A DNA stretch of 64,000 bases, taken from the NCBI GenBank assembly GCA_947625485.1, contig CANQOP010000008.1, positions 1 to 64,000 on the forward strand, in the 5' to 3' direction. How positions within the stretch are numbered: position 1 is the stretch's first letter; every line of letters begins with the position of its first letter. Below, in pieces: positions 23,279-32,166 of the stretch. The position numbers were made by a program, and so were the translations under genes. The notes beneath the pieces are model-generated. The model was not told the DNA's origin, did not search any database, and saw only the letters and a list, made by a program, of their open reading frames with translations. The DNA is from an uncultured Clostridia bacterium. GTDB taxonomy: Bacteria > Bacillota > Clostridia > Oscillospirales > Acutalibacteraceae.

Positions 23279-24553
23279 ATGAATACATATTTCCACTCGG
23301 TTGAGCTTGACGCCGACAAGTGCTGCGGCTGTACCAACTGTCTTAAGCGCTGTCCGACCGAGGCGATAAGGGTGCACGACGGCAAGGCACGCATTTTGTC
23401 CGAGCGATGTATCGACTGCGGAGAATGCATACGCGTCTGTCCGCACCACGCCAAAAAGGCTGTCAGCTCACAGTTTGACGAAATTAACAAATTTAAATAT
23501 AAAATAGCAATTCCCGCACCTGCTCTGTTTGGTCAGTTTAACAATCTCGATAATATTGATATTGTTCTGACAGGACTGAAAAAGTTAGGGTTTAATAAAG
23601 TGTTTGAGGTTTCCCGCGGAGCGGAGCTGATTTCCGAGGCGACGAGAAGCCTTGTAAAAGAAAATAAACTTAAAACTCCTGTTATAAGTTCCGCGTGTCC
23701 CGCGGTAGTCAGGCTCATTAAGATTCGTTTTCCGGAGCTATGCGACAATGTTATGCCGCTTATTTCTCCAATGGAGGCGTCTGCGAAAATGGCGCGGCGC
23801 GAGGCTGTAAAGGAAACGGGACTTGCCGACGAGGATATAGGCGTGTTCTTTATAACTCCTTGTCCCGCTAAGGTTACCGAGGTGATGTCTCCAAATCACG
23901 CGGAAAAGTCTGCTGTAAACGGAGCAATCGCAATCTCCAAGATTTATCCTGAGCTTACTCACGCTATGGACCATCTTACTGAGGTTGAACCTATAGCGCG
24001 ATCGGGCTTAATCGGGATAGGATGGGCAAACTCCGGCGGAGAAAGCGCCGCGATGCTCGGAGAGAAGTATCTTGCCGCTGATGGTATCGAAAACGTTATC
24101 CGCGTACTTGAGGAGCTCGAGGACGACCATATCCGCGATGTTGATTTTATCGAGTTGAACGCCTGCTCGGGCGGCTGCGTTGGCGGTGTTCTCACGGTAG
24201 AGAACCCTTATGTTTCACAAGCTCGCATTCATAATTTGAGGAAATATATGCCCGTTTCTATGAATCATCTTGAGGACGGGGATATGGACGTTATGATGTG
24301 GGAGAAAGAGCTCGAGTATAATCCCGACACCTTCCGTCTTGATAAGGATATTTTTAAGGCTATGCAGATGATGTCGGAGATGGAGCAGATTTACGAGGGA
24401 CTTCCGGGGCTTGACTGCGGCTCGTGCGGATCGCCGACCTGCCGAGCTATGGCGGAAGATATTGTACGCGGTAAAGCTAAGGAAACAGAATGTATTTTTA
24501 AGCTTAAAGAAAAAATACAGAGCGTGTATGACCAGCTCAAGAACACAATATAA
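23279..24553 (+). CDS. [FeFe]-hydrogenase-like protein, probable sensory type
   Basis: A 424-residue protein with two N-terminal 4Fe-4S motifs (C15, C18, C21, C25 and C44, C47, C50, C54). A hydrogenase H-domain follows with L1 SSACPAVV (C140), L2 TPCPAKVTE (C195) and L3 ELNACSGGCVGG (C296, C300), so all four H-cluster cysteines are kept. The second cysteine of the usual TSCCP motif, used for proton transfer in catalytic enzymes, is alanine here, a change known from sensory (HydS-like) hydrogenases. The C-terminus has a further 4Fe-4S segment LDCGSCGSPTC with C405. It is likely a hydrogen or redox sensor for the neighbouring hydrogenase; that function is inferred. Confidence 0.8.
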   Translation: MNTYFHSVELDADKCCGCTNCLKRCPTEAIRVHDGKARILSERCIDCGECIRVCPHHAKKAVSSQFDEINKFKYKIAIPAPALFGQFNNLDNIDIVLTGLKKLGFNKVFEVSRGAELISEATRSLVKENKLKTPVISSACPAVVRLIKIRFPELCDNVMPLISPMEASAKMARREAVKETGLADEDIGVFFITPCPAKVTEVMSPNHAEKSAVNGAIAISKIYPELTHAMDHLTEVEPIARSGLIGIGWANSGGESAAMLGEKYLAADGIENVIRVLEELEDDHIRDVDFIELNACSGGCVGGVLTVENPYVSQARIHNLRKYMPVSMNHLEDGDMDVMMWEKELEYNPDTFRLDKDIFKAMQMMSEMEQIYEGLPGLDCGSCGSPTCRAMAEDIVRGKAKETECIFKLKEKIQSVYDQLKNTI

Positions 24554-24563
24554 AGAGGTTATT

Positions 24564-24890
24564 ATGAACGTTAAAGAATTTGTTCAAAAACTTAATCTAA
24601 AGGTGCTGACCGAGGGTGACATGGAGCGTGAAATAAAGGACTGCTATATTGGGGACCTTTTAAGCTGGGTTATGGGCAGGGCGCCTGAGGACTCCGCCTG
24701 GCTTACGGTTATGGGCAACATTAATTCGATTGCTGTAGCGACTCTTGCGGACGTCAGCTGTATTGTACTGACGGAGAATGCTTCGCTTGATGATGACGCG
24801 AGGAAGAAAGCGGAAATGCACGACGTTACAATCCTTTCAACCGAAGAAAACAGCTATAATGTAGCCGTAAAGCTCAGTAATCTTATATAA
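24564..24890 (+). CDS. second DRTGG-domain protein
   Basis: A 108-residue protein, MNVKEFVQKLNLKVLTEGDMEREIKDCYIG onward, similar in length and pattern to the DRTGG protein at 22482. The ATG at 24564 is chosen because AAAGAGG precedes it; a longer in-frame start lies inside the sensor gene. It lies 10 bp after the hydrogenase-like gene and 7 bp before the PHP gene, and so belongs to the same operon. Ligand and function are unknown. Confidence 0.75.
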   Translation: MNVKEFVQKLNLKVLTEGDMEREIKDCYIGDLLSWVMGRAPEDSAWLTVMGNINSIAVATLADVSCIVLTENASLDDDARKKAEMHDVTILSTEENSYNVAVKLSNLI

Positions 24891-24897
24891 TGATATA

Positions 24898-25617
24898 ATG
24901 AAATTTTTTTACGATCTTCATCTTCACTCGTGCCTTTCACCGTGCGGAGATATGGATATGACGCCGAATAATATAGCGAATATGGCGAAGCTTCTTGGCT
25001 TTGACGTGATAGCTTTGACCGACCACAACAGCTCCCTTAATTGTGAGGCGACGATGAAGGTGGGCAGAAATATAGGTTTACTCGTTATTCCGGGTATGGA
25101 ACTTACGACAAGCGAGGATATCCACGCTGTATGTCTTTTCCCGAGCCTTGAAAAAGCGCTCGCGTGGAATGATTATGTGGATAGTAACAGAATAAAAATC
25201 CGTAATAAAGCAGAAATCTACGGAAGACAAGCTATTATGAACGAGAACGATGAGGAAATAGGTGAGGTTGAGCATCTCTTGCTTCCTTCGTCTAATATAA
25301 GTATTATGAATGCGCATAAGCTGGTGGATGAATTCGGCGGAGTATGTTACCCCGCGCATATAGACAGGGACAGCTTGTCTATTCTTTCGGTGCTCGGAGA
25401 AATTGACGAGAGCTGCGGATTTACTGCGGCGGAACTTGCAGACTCGGGTAGAAAGGACGAGCTTATAAAACATCATCCGATTCTTAACGGTATGAACATT
25501 ATAACGAATTCGGACGCACATTACCTCGAAAATATGCGTGACCCCGAAAATTACTTTGAAATTGACGAGCTTTCAATCGAAAATGTGATTAATTATCTGA
25601 AAATGGCGCAGGCGTAG
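24898..25617 (+). CDS. PHP-domain phosphoesterase-like protein
   Basis: A 239-residue PHP protein with the metal-binding motifs DLHLHSCLSPCG (6-17), ALTDHNSS near 39-46, GMELTT near 66-71, CYPAHIDRDSL and NSDAHYL near 202-208. PHP domains are trinuclear metal phosphoesterases. This stand-alone group travels with the DRTGG/HATPase/hydrogenase-like genes in several Clostridia. The substrate is unknown. It is the last gene before a 314-bp gap and the HydC promoter. Confidence 0.8.
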   Translation: MKFFYDLHLHSCLSPCGDMDMTPNNIANMAKLLGFDVIALTDHNSSLNCEATMKVGRNIGLLVIPGMELTTSEDIHAVCLFPSLEKALAWNDYVDSNRIKIRNKAEIYGRQAIMNENDEEIGEVEHLLLPSSNISIMNAHKLVDEFGGVCYPAHIDRDSLSILSVLGEIDESCGFTAAELADSGRKDELIKHHPILNGMNIITNSDAHYLENMRDPENYFEIDELSIENVINYLKMAQA

Positions 25618-25931
25618 GTCTGCGCCGTTTTGTAGCTGTATATAATTTTTGGAAAACACGGAAAATTTCATATTATATCATATTATAAACGAGTTAAACA
25701 TTACTAACCTATATTTATACAAAAAACTTGTAGAAAAATGTTAAATTTGTAACGAATTTCAAACAAAAAACACAAAAACTCTATAGACAATTCTTTGGCT
25801 TTATGTTAAAATGCTATAGATGTACGAATATAATTATAAATGGGTATTCAAAAATAATTGCTATGTAAGAATTGTGTAGTGAAGTTTTTATTGCAATTAG
25901 GTACATAATTTTTATTCAAGGAGGAAAAACG
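25618..25931 (+). promoter_or_regulatory. promoter region of hydCBA
   Basis: There is no gene in this gap. TAGACA at 25784-25789 and TAAAAT at 25807-25812, spaced 17 bp with an upstream TG, form the probable promoter. A Rex-like palindrome lies just upstream (25738-25755, listed separately). AAGGAGG leads into the HydC gene. Confidence 0.55.
25738..25755 (+). promoter_or_regulatory. candidate Rex operator
   Basis: ATGTTAAATTTGTAACGA matches 11 of the 14 defined positions of TTGTTAA-N4-TTAACAA. The site lies 28 bp before the -35 box. Rex senses NADH/NAD+ and controls fermentative hydrogenase genes in Clostridia. A match by chance is possible in this AT-rich DNA. Confidence 0.35.
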
Positions 25932-26432
25932 ATGCAAAAGAAAATCAGCAGTATCCCGTTTCAGGGTACACCTGAGCAGGAAGCAAAGCTAAAAGAGGCA
26001 ATCGCCCGCAACATTGACGACCCCGGTGCGGTAATGCCTGTTTTGCAGGAGGCTCAGGAAATCTACGGTTATCTGCCGATAGAGGTTCAGAAGATGGTCG
26101 CAGACGGACTTAACGTACCGCTTGAGGAAGTTTACGGCGTATCTACCTTCTATTCTCAGTTCGCCCTTTCTCCAAAGGGCAAGTACCACATTTCGGTTTG
26201 TCTCGGTACAGCGTGCTACGTTAAGGGTTCCGGTGACATTCTCAATAAAATTTCCGAGATTATCGGCATAGGCGCTGAGGAATGTACCCCGGACGGTATG
26301 TTCTCGCTGACAGCCTGCCGTTGTATCGGCGCCTGCGGTCTTGCTCCCGTTATTACTGTAAACGACGATGTTTACGGCAGACTGACGGTAGACGATGTGC
26401 AGGGCATCATTGATAAATATAAGAACGCGTAA
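25932..26432 (+). CDS. hydC: NADH-dependent hydrogenase HydC subunit (NuoE-like, 2Fe-2S)
   Basis: A 166-residue NuoE/HydC protein with the 2Fe-2S cysteines in SVCLGTACYVKGSG and TACRCIGACGLAPV. With HydA and HydB it forms the electron-bifurcating hydrogenase that couples NADH and reduced ferredoxin oxidation to H2. Start chosen at 25932 because AAGGAGG precedes it; upstream in-frame codons lie in the promoter region. It overlaps the next gene by 1 base. Confidence 0.9.
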   Translation: MQKKISSIPFQGTPEQEAKLKEAIARNIDDPGAVMPVLQEAQEIYGYLPIEVQKMVADGLNVPLEEVYGVSTFYSQFALSPKGKYHISVCLGTACYVKGSGDILNKISEIIGIGAEECTPDGMFSLTACRCIGACGLAPVITVNDDVYGRLTVDDVQGIIDKYKNA

Positions 26433-26986
26433 TGCGCGAACTATCCTTAAATGTTATGGACGTCGCCCAAAACTCAGTTAGGGCGAACGCACAGCTTGTC
26501 ACGATAAAGGTTGAGGAAAGCGAGAAGAATCATTCTCTATCTATCTCAATTCAGGATGACGGTTGCGGAATGACAGAAGAACAGTTACAGCAGGTTATAG
26601 ACCCGTTCTTTACCACGCGTACTACCCGCAAGGTCGGTCTCGGAGTTCCGCTTTTTAAGATGTCTGCAGAGCAGACGGGCGGTGATTTTGAGATAAAGTC
26701 TGAGGTTGGCAAGGGCACACTAACAAAAGCATCCTACGTCACCGACCATATGGATATGACCCCTCTGGGGGATATAAACTCCACGATGAGTATCCTTATC
26801 AGGTGCAATCCAGACATTGACTTTGTGTTTATTCATAGTACGGACAACGGTTCGTTTACTCTCGATACGCGAGAGCTTCGGGAGGTGCTTCAGGGGGTAA
26901 GCCTTGATACGCCCGACGTGGTGGAATGGATTAATGAATTTTTAGAAGAACAAACCCGATTAATATACGGAGGTGCAAACAATTGA
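26432..26986 (+). CDS. HATPase-domain signalling protein inside the hydrogenase operon
   Basis: A 184-residue GHKL protein with the N box (MRELSLNVMDVAQNSVRANA), G1 IQDDGCGMTEEQLQQ and G2 TRKVGLGVPLFKMSAEQTGG, similar to histidine-kinase ATPase domains but without a histidine phosphotransfer region or sensor domain. It is inserted between the HydC and ferredoxin-like genes, overlapping both by a few bases, so it is made in step with the enzyme. Kinase or regulatory function is inferred; a target is not evident. Confidence 0.8.
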   Translation: MRELSLNVMDVAQNSVRANAQLVTIKVEESEKNHSLSISIQDDGCGMTEEQLQQVIDPFFTTRTTRKVGLGVPLFKMSAEQTGGDFEIKSEVGKGTLTKASYVTDHMDMTPLGDINSTMSILIRCNPDIDFVFIHSTDNGSFTLDTRELREVLQGVSLDTPDVVEWINEFLEEQTRLIYGGANN

Positions 26987-27354
26987 AATCTTTAGCTGAA
27001 TTACAGGCAATCAGAGAGAGAGCTAAGGCTGAACTCAATCTGAGAAAAGAAAACCCTAACTCCGCGCGCGTACTTGTAGGTATGGCTACATGCGGTATTG
27101 CAGCAGGAGCAAGACCGGTGCTCAACGCTTTCACGGAGGAAATTGCTAAGCGCGGTTTGCAGGAGGACATTACAGTAACCCAGACAGGTTGTATAGGAAT
27201 CTGTCAGTTTGAGCCGGTTGTTGAGGTTGAAATCCCCGGCGAGGAAAAGGTTACTTATGTAAAGATGACTCCTGAGAAGGTTGCTCGCGTAGTAAACGAC
27301 CACCTTGTGAACAAGAATGTTGTTACTGAGTACACCATTGGCGCTAACACTTAA
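26983..27354 (+). CDS. 2Fe-2S thioredoxin-like ferredoxin
   Basis: A 123-residue protein with a thioredoxin-like ferredoxin fold. It has cysteines in ATCGIAAGARPV and TGCIGICQFEPVVEV, the C-x(n)-C...C-x3-C pattern of NuoE-like 2Fe-2S ferredoxins. It begins at a TTG 4 bases before the end of the previous gene, with GGAGG upstream. It is probably an extra electron-transfer subunit of the hydrogenase complex. It lies 11 bp before HydB. Confidence 0.8.
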   Translation: MKSLAELQAIRERAKAELNLRKENPNSARVLVGMATCGIAAGARPVLNAFTEEIAKRGLQEDITVTQTGCIGICQFEPVVEVEIPGEEKVTYVKMTPEKVARVVNDHLVNKNVVTEYTIGANT

Positions 27355-27365
27355 TAAGGAGGGTA

Positions 27366-29177
27366 ATGATGTATCGTTCTAACGTGCTTGTCTGCGGCGG
27401 TACCGGATGTACCTCCTCAGACAGTTTGAAAATTGTTGAAAAACTTAAAGAAGAAATTAAGAATAACGGTCTCGAGAAGGAAGTAAACGTTATTACAACG
27501 GGTTGCTTCGGTCTTTGCGCTCTCGGTCCGATTATGGTAGTTTACCCTGAGGGCAGCTTCTATTCTATGGTTAAAATCGAGGATATTCCCGAAATCGTAG
27601 AGGAGCATCTCTTAAAGGGCAGAATTGTTACAAGACTCCTCTATCAGGAGACAGTTGAAGAGGATACAATTAAATCCCTCAACAAGACTGCTTTTTATGC
27701 AAAGCAGAATCGTGTAGCTCTCCGCAACTGCGGCGTTATTGACCCTGAGAAAATTGACGACTATATCGCTCAGGACGGCTATGCGGCTCTCGGTAAGGTG
27801 CTCACCGAAATGAAGCCGGAGGAAGTTATCCAGACTATCCTCGACTCAGGTTTGCGCGGACGCGGCGGCGCGGGCTTCCCGACAGGCTTAAAGTGGAAGT
27901 TTGCCGCTGCAAATGACGCCGACCAGAAGTATGTTTGCTGTAATGCAGACGAAGGCGACCCGGGCGCGTTTATGGACCGTTCCGTTCTTGAGGGCGACCC
28001 GCACGCAGTTCTTGAGGCTATGGCTATCGCAGGCTATGCTATCGGCGCTTCACAGGGTTATATCTATGTTCGTGCTGAGTATCCTATCGCTGTAAAACGT
28101 TTACAGATTGCTATTGAGCAGGCTCACGAGTACGGACTTCTCGGAGATGATATTTTCGGCACAGGCTTTAATTTTGACATTAAGCTCCGTCTCGGCGCAG
28201 GCGCATTCGTATGCGGCGAGGAAACTTCCCTTATGACTTCCATTGAGGGCAAGCGCGGCGAGCCGAGACCGAGACCTCCTTTCCCTGCTCTCAAGGGTCT
28301 TTATCAGAAACCGACAATTCTCAACAATGTTGAGACATATGCTAACGTTGCACAAATCATCTTAAAGGGTCCAGAGTGGTTTGCTTCAATGGGAACCGAG
28401 AAGAGCAAGGGTACTAAGGTATTCGCTCTCGGCGGTAAGATAAACCACACAGGTCTTGTAGAAGTACCTATGGGTACAACACTGCGCGAAATTGTCTATG
28501 AAATAGGCGGCGGTATCCCGAACGGCAAGAAGTTTAAGGCGGCACAAACGGGCGGTCCCTCGGGCGGATGTATTCCCGAGGAGCATCTCGATGTTAAGAT
28601 TGACTACGATAACCTTATTGAAATCGGTTCAATGATGGGTTCGGGCGGTCTTATCGTAATGGACGAGGACAACTGTATGGTAGATGTTGCCAAGTTCTTC
28701 CTCGAGTTCACGGTTGACGAGAGCTGCGGTAAGTGTACTCCGTGCCGTATCGGTACAAAGAGACTTCTTGAAATGCTTGAGAAAATCACTAACGGTCAGG
28801 GAACGCTCGAAATGCTTGACGAGATGGAGGAGCTCTGCTACTATATCAAAGCTAACTCCCTTTGCGGTCTCGGACAGACAGCTCCTAACCCTGTTCTTTC
28901 CACACTCCGTTACTTTAAGGACGAGTACATAGCTCACGTTGTAGATAAGAAGTGCCCTGCCGGCGTATGTAAGAATCTCCTCGAGTTCAATATCGACAGA
29001 GATAAGTGTATCGGCTGCGGTATGTGTTCAAGAAAGTGCCCTGTAAGCGCAATTTCTGTTACCGACTATACAGCTCCCGGAAAGAAAAAACCTGCTTACG
29101 CTATCGATCACAGCAAGTGTATCAAGTGCGGTGCTTGTATTGATACCTGCAAGTTTAAGGCAGTATCAAAAGGCTAA
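27366..29177 (+). CDS. hydB: NADH-dependent bifurcating hydrogenase HydB subunit (NuoF-like)
   Basis: A 603-residue protein. It has an N-terminal 2Fe-2S thioredoxin-like domain (VCGGTGCTSSD, TGCFGLC), the NuoF core with the FMN/NAD motif GRGGAGFPTGLKWKF and CNADEGDPGAFMDR, a 4Fe-4S binding segment CGKCTPCRIGTKRL, and two C-terminal 4Fe-4S motifs (CIGCGMCSRKCP, CIKCGACIDTC). It oxidises NADH and holds the bifurcating flavin of HydABC. Two adjacent ATG codons (27366 and 27369) could start it; AAGGAGGG precedes them. Confidence 0.93.
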   Translation: MMYRSNVLVCGGTGCTSSDSLKIVEKLKEEIKNNGLEKEVNVITTGCFGLCALGPIMVVYPEGSFYSMVKIEDIPEIVEEHLLKGRIVTRLLYQETVEEDTIKSLNKTAFYAKQNRVALRNCGVIDPEKIDDYIAQDGYAALGKVLTEMKPEEVIQTILDSGLRGRGGAGFPTGLKWKFAAANDADQKYVCCNADEGDPGAFMDRSVLEGDPHAVLEAMAIAGYAIGASQGYIYVRAEYPIAVKRLQIAIEQAHEYGLLGDDIFGTGFNFDIKLRLGAGAFVCGEETSLMTSIEGKRGEPRPRPPFPALKGLYQKPTILNNVETYANVAQIILKGPEWFASMGTEKSKGTKVFALGGKINHTGLVEVPMGTTLREIVYEIGGGIPNGKKFKAAQTGGPSGGCIPEEHLDVKIDYDNLIEIGSMMGSGGLIVMDEDNCMVDVAKFFLEFTVDESCGKCTPCRIGTKRLLEMLEKITNGQGTLEMLDEMEELCYYIKANSLCGLGQTAPNPVLSTLRYFKDEYIAHVVDKKCPAGVCKNLLEFNIDRDKCIGCGMCSRKCPVSAISVTDYTAPGKKKPAYAIDHSKCIKCGACIDTCKFKAVSKG

Positions 29178-29195
29178 GGAAAGGAAGCTTTTATC

Positions 29196-30932
29196 ATGGA
29201 AATGTTAAATATTAAAATCAACGGCAGAGATTATACCGTTGAAAAAAATACTACTATCCTTGAAGCCTGTCATAAGTTCGGAATTAAGATTCCAACACTT
29301 TGCTACTTAAAGGAAATCAACGAAATCGGCGCTTGCCGTATGTGCCTTTGCGAGGTTAAGGGCGCGCGCAGTCTCGTTGCTGCATGCGTATATCCTATCG
29401 ACAGAGAAGGCACGGAAATATATACAAACACTCCTGAAATTCAGAAGTACAGAAAGACCAACCTAGAGCTTCTCGTTTCAAACCACGATAAGAAGTGCAT
29501 CTCCTGTCCGAGAAACGACAGTTGCGAGCTTCAGAAGCTTTGCCTAGAGTACGGCGTAGACGAGAGTAAGTTCCAGGGCGAGGAGACAAAGTATGAGGAA
29601 GACCGTTCTACTCTCCACCTCGTAAGAAATAACAACAAGTGTATCCTTTGCCGCCGTTGCGTAGCTGCTTGTAAGAATCAGTATGTTTCGGTTATCGGCG
29701 CCAACAACCGCGGTTTTGACACACAGATTTCCTGTGCATTTGACCAGGACCTCAACAATGTTTCCTGCGTAAGCTGCGGTCAGTGTACTGTTGTATGTCC
29801 TACGGGCGCTCTTGTTGAGCGTGACGATACCGAGAAGGTATTCGCCGCAATCGCCGACCCGACAAAGCACGTTGTTGTTCACACAGCTCCGTCAATCCGC
29901 GCTACTCTCGGAGAGTGTTTTGGTATGCCTATCGGCACCAATGTAACAGGTAAGATGGTTGCCGCTCTCAAGATGCTCGGCTTTGATAAGGTGTTTGACA
30001 CAAACTTCGGCGCAGACCTCACAATTATGGAAGAGGGTACAGAGTTTATTGACCGCGTTAAAAACGGCGGTACTCTCCCGATGATTACTTCCTGCTCACC
30101 CGGTTGGATTAAATTCTGTGAGCACTATTATCCCGACCTTATTCCTCACCTCTCTACCTGCAAATCACCTCAGCAGATGCAGGGCGCTATGATTAAATCA
30201 TACTACGCGGAGAAGGCAGGTATCGACCCTAAGGACATTGTGGTTGTATCCGTAATGCCCTGCGTGGCTAAGAAGTTCGAGATAAAGCGCGACGATCAGG
30301 GCAGAGATGGTATGCAGGATAACGATATTTCCATAACTACCCGTGAGCTTGCCAAGATGATTAAGCGCGCAGGCATCCAGTTTACTGACCTTGAGGACGA
30401 GAATTTCGATCCTATTATGGGAATTGGTTCGGGCGCAGGAACAATCTTCGGCGCAAGCGGCGGTGTTATGGAGGCTGCTCTCAGAACTGTTGCTGACGTT
30501 CTTACAGGTCAGGACCTTCCTGAGTTTGAGTACAATGAAGTAAGAGGTATGGACGATGTCAAGGAAGCTACCTACAACGTAGCAGGAATGGACGTTAAGG
30601 TTGCCGTTACTTCCGGTCTTAAAAATGCCGCAAAGCTTCTTGACGACATTCGCGCGGGAAAGTCCGAGTATCAGTTCATTGAGGTAATGTGCTGTCCGGG
30701 CGGCTGTATTAACGGCGGCGGTCAGCCTATTCAGCCGGGTCACGTCAGAAACTTTGTTGACCTCAAGGCTAAGAGAGCTGAAGCACTCTATGACGACGAT
30801 AAGAATCTCCCGTTCAGAAAGTCTCACGACAACCCTGAAATCAAGGCTATCTACGATGAGTACCTTGAGAAGCCGGGCTCACATAAGGCTCACGAACTTC
30901 TCCACACATCATATGTAGCAAGGGAAAAATAA
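29196..30932 (+). CDS. hydA: bifurcating [FeFe]-hydrogenase catalytic subunit HydA
   Basis: A 578-residue protein with an N-terminal 2Fe-2S plant-type ferredoxin domain (CYLKEINEIGACRMC), a HC3 4Fe-4S site (around C101-C116), two 4Fe-4S motifs (CILCRRCVAAC, CVSCGQCTVVC) and the H-cluster domain: L1 TSCSPGW (C300), L2 MPCVAKKFE (C356), L3 MCCPGGCINGGG (C500, C504). The L1 serine is usual in HydABC-type enzymes. It reduces protons to H2 using NADH and ferredoxin electrons. The extra C-terminal 2Fe-2S domain of some homologues is absent. It lies 18 bp after hydB. Confidence 0.94.
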   Translation: MEMLNIKINGRDYTVEKNTTILEACHKFGIKIPTLCYLKEINEIGACRMCLCEVKGARSLVAACVYPIDREGTEIYTNTPEIQKYRKTNLELLVSNHDKKCISCPRNDSCELQKLCLEYGVDESKFQGEETKYEEDRSTLHLVRNNNKCILCRRCVAACKNQYVSVIGANNRGFDTQISCAFDQDLNNVSCVSCGQCTVVCPTGALVERDDTEKVFAAIADPTKHVVVHTAPSIRATLGECFGMPIGTNVTGKMVAALKMLGFDKVFDTNFGADLTIMEEGTEFIDRVKNGGTLPMITSCSPGWIKFCEHYYPDLIPHLSTCKSPQQMQGAMIKSYYAEKAGIDPKDIVVVSVMPCVAKKFEIKRDDQGRDGMQDNDISITTRELAKMIKRAGIQFTDLEDENFDPIMGIGSGAGTIFGASGGVMEAALRTVADVLTGQDLPEFEYNEVRGMDDVKEATYNVAGMDVKVAVTSGLKNAAKLLDDIRAGKSEYQFIEVMCCPGGCINGGGQPIQPGHVRNFVDLKAKRAEALYDDDKNLPFRKSHDNPEIKAIYDEYLEKPGSHKAHELLHTSYVAREK

Positions 30933-30950
30933 AACTAAATTACAATACTG

Positions 30951-30974
30951 AAGGGACTGCTCAGACAGTCCCTT
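30951..30974 (+). terminator. terminator after hydA
   Basis: A 9-bp stem AAGGGACTG/CAGTCCCTT with a 6-base loop, 19 bp after the hydA stop; the following sequence is AT-rich but has no clean T run. Confidence 0.6.
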
Positions 30975-31011
30975 TATGTATTATATGTTTCTTTTTTAAT
31001 TCATTTTTTGT

Positions 31012-31797
31012 ATGAGAAAATTCACATTTTTTCAAGAATTATTCTTTAAAAGAATATTATGTCTAACTTTATCCTCGTTTATTTTTTTAATTACAATTTT
31101 TTCCGTAAATGCTTACGGTAATAAAATAGTTACTGACTCACAGACGACGAAGAACAATCGTCTTTTCGAGGTGCCCGTCGGCATAAGCTCGGTGGAGAAA
31201 ATGACGGCGGGTACTTTCACGCTGTCCTACGATTCTTCCGACATTGAATTTCGCGGAGTAAGCGTGCTTTCCTCCGACAGTAAAATTAAAGCCGTCGACA
31301 GAAAAGGGAAGACGGTAGTTGTGTTCGTGTGTGCCGACGGTGTTTCCCTTAAAAATTCACCTTATTTGTTCACGGTAAAGTATAAGAAAATATCCGAGTC
31401 CGACTGCGATATAAAAATTAGTGTTTCAGATTGTGTGGATTCAGACGTAAAAAATTTTTCCGCTCCTGATTCTGCTGTATGCAAGGTGAAATATTCTCCG
31501 AGCGCGAAAACGAGCAACTCAAATTACACCCGCAAGGGCACAAATAGTACAAGCAGTAACAATAAAAACAATTCACAGTATCAGAGTGATGATAATATTG
31601 TCGGCGACGATAATTATGTCGATGATGACGGGCAAGGCCTAGTCTCGACAATAAAAACCGTTACAGGAGGAAACAGCTATCCGTTCGTTCTTGCCTGTGT
31701 AATTATTGCGGCGCTTTTCGCGTCGAGCCTTATTTCCGCCGTTATCATCAGACACGGAAAAGATAAAAAATCAGAAGAGAATGACAAAAATAAATAA
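31012..31797 (+). CDS. membrane-anchored surface protein with cohesin-like domain
   Basis: A 261-residue protein with an N-terminal signal peptide (about 15-36), a beta-rich domain (40-165) with the pattern TAGTFTLSYDSSDIEFRGVSV typical of cohesin-like/carbohydrate-binding folds, a serine/asparagine-rich linker (170-210), and a C-terminal transmembrane helix (about 225-247) with a short charged cytoplasmic tail. The ligand is unknown. It stands alone between hydA and a bidirectional terminator. Confidence 0.65.
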   Translation: MRKFTFFQELFFKRILCLTLSSFIFLITIFSVNAYGNKIVTDSQTTKNNRLFEVPVGISSVEKMTAGTFTLSYDSSDIEFRGVSVLSSDSKIKAVDRKGKTVVVFVCADGVSLKNSPYLFTVKYKKISESDCDIKISVSDCVDSDVKNFSAPDSAVCKVKYSPSAKTSNSNYTRKGTNSTSSNNKNNSQYQSDDNIVGDDNYVDDDGQGLVSTIKTVTGGNSYPFVLACVIIAALFASSLISAVIIRHGKDKKSEENDKNK

Positions 31798-31826
31798 TCC
31801 GCATACCTATTGAGTATGCGGATTAT
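31794..31826. terminator. bidirectional terminator
   Basis: A 13-bp perfect stem ATAATCCGCATAC/GTATGCGGATTAT with a 7-base loop lies between two converging genes. Confidence 0.75.
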
Positions 31827-31827
31827 T

Positions 31828-32004
31828 TTATATAAATCTGTTAAGTTCTTTATTGTATTCATAACCAATGGATTTGAGCTTTTGAGTAATTTCCTGCTTA
31901 TCTTCATTCATATCCTTACAAAGTTCGTCAAGATTCTTATAAAAGTCTCTCAGTTTGGTATTGACTATGGATAAAAGCATCATCTTATCATTCGGTAAAC
32001 TCAT
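31828..32004 (-). CDS. DUF4250 domain protein
   Basis: A 58-residue protein, MSLPNDKMMLLSIVNTKLRD onward, with the family pattern SLPND, NTKLRD-like helix, DELCKDM and a C-terminal KLKSIGYEYN. DUF4250 proteins are small helical Clostridia proteins of unknown function. Start chosen at the ATG at 32004, 6 bases after AGAGGTG; a longer start would need the GTG at 32013. Confidence 0.8.
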   Translation of the reverse strand: MSLPNDKMMLLSIVNTKLRDFYKNLDELCKDMNEDKQEITQKLKSIGYEYNKELNRFI

Positions 32005-32166
32005 AAAATACACCTCTGATGAATTCTATCAGAATTTGTTAAATAAGTAAAGCTAAAACAAATAATTAGTTGAGTAAAGCTACAAAATCCTCAAAAACTC
32101 TTTTATAACAGCGCTCTTTGTGTTATACTATCATATGTAATTATTCCCAAATATGGAGTTGATTTA

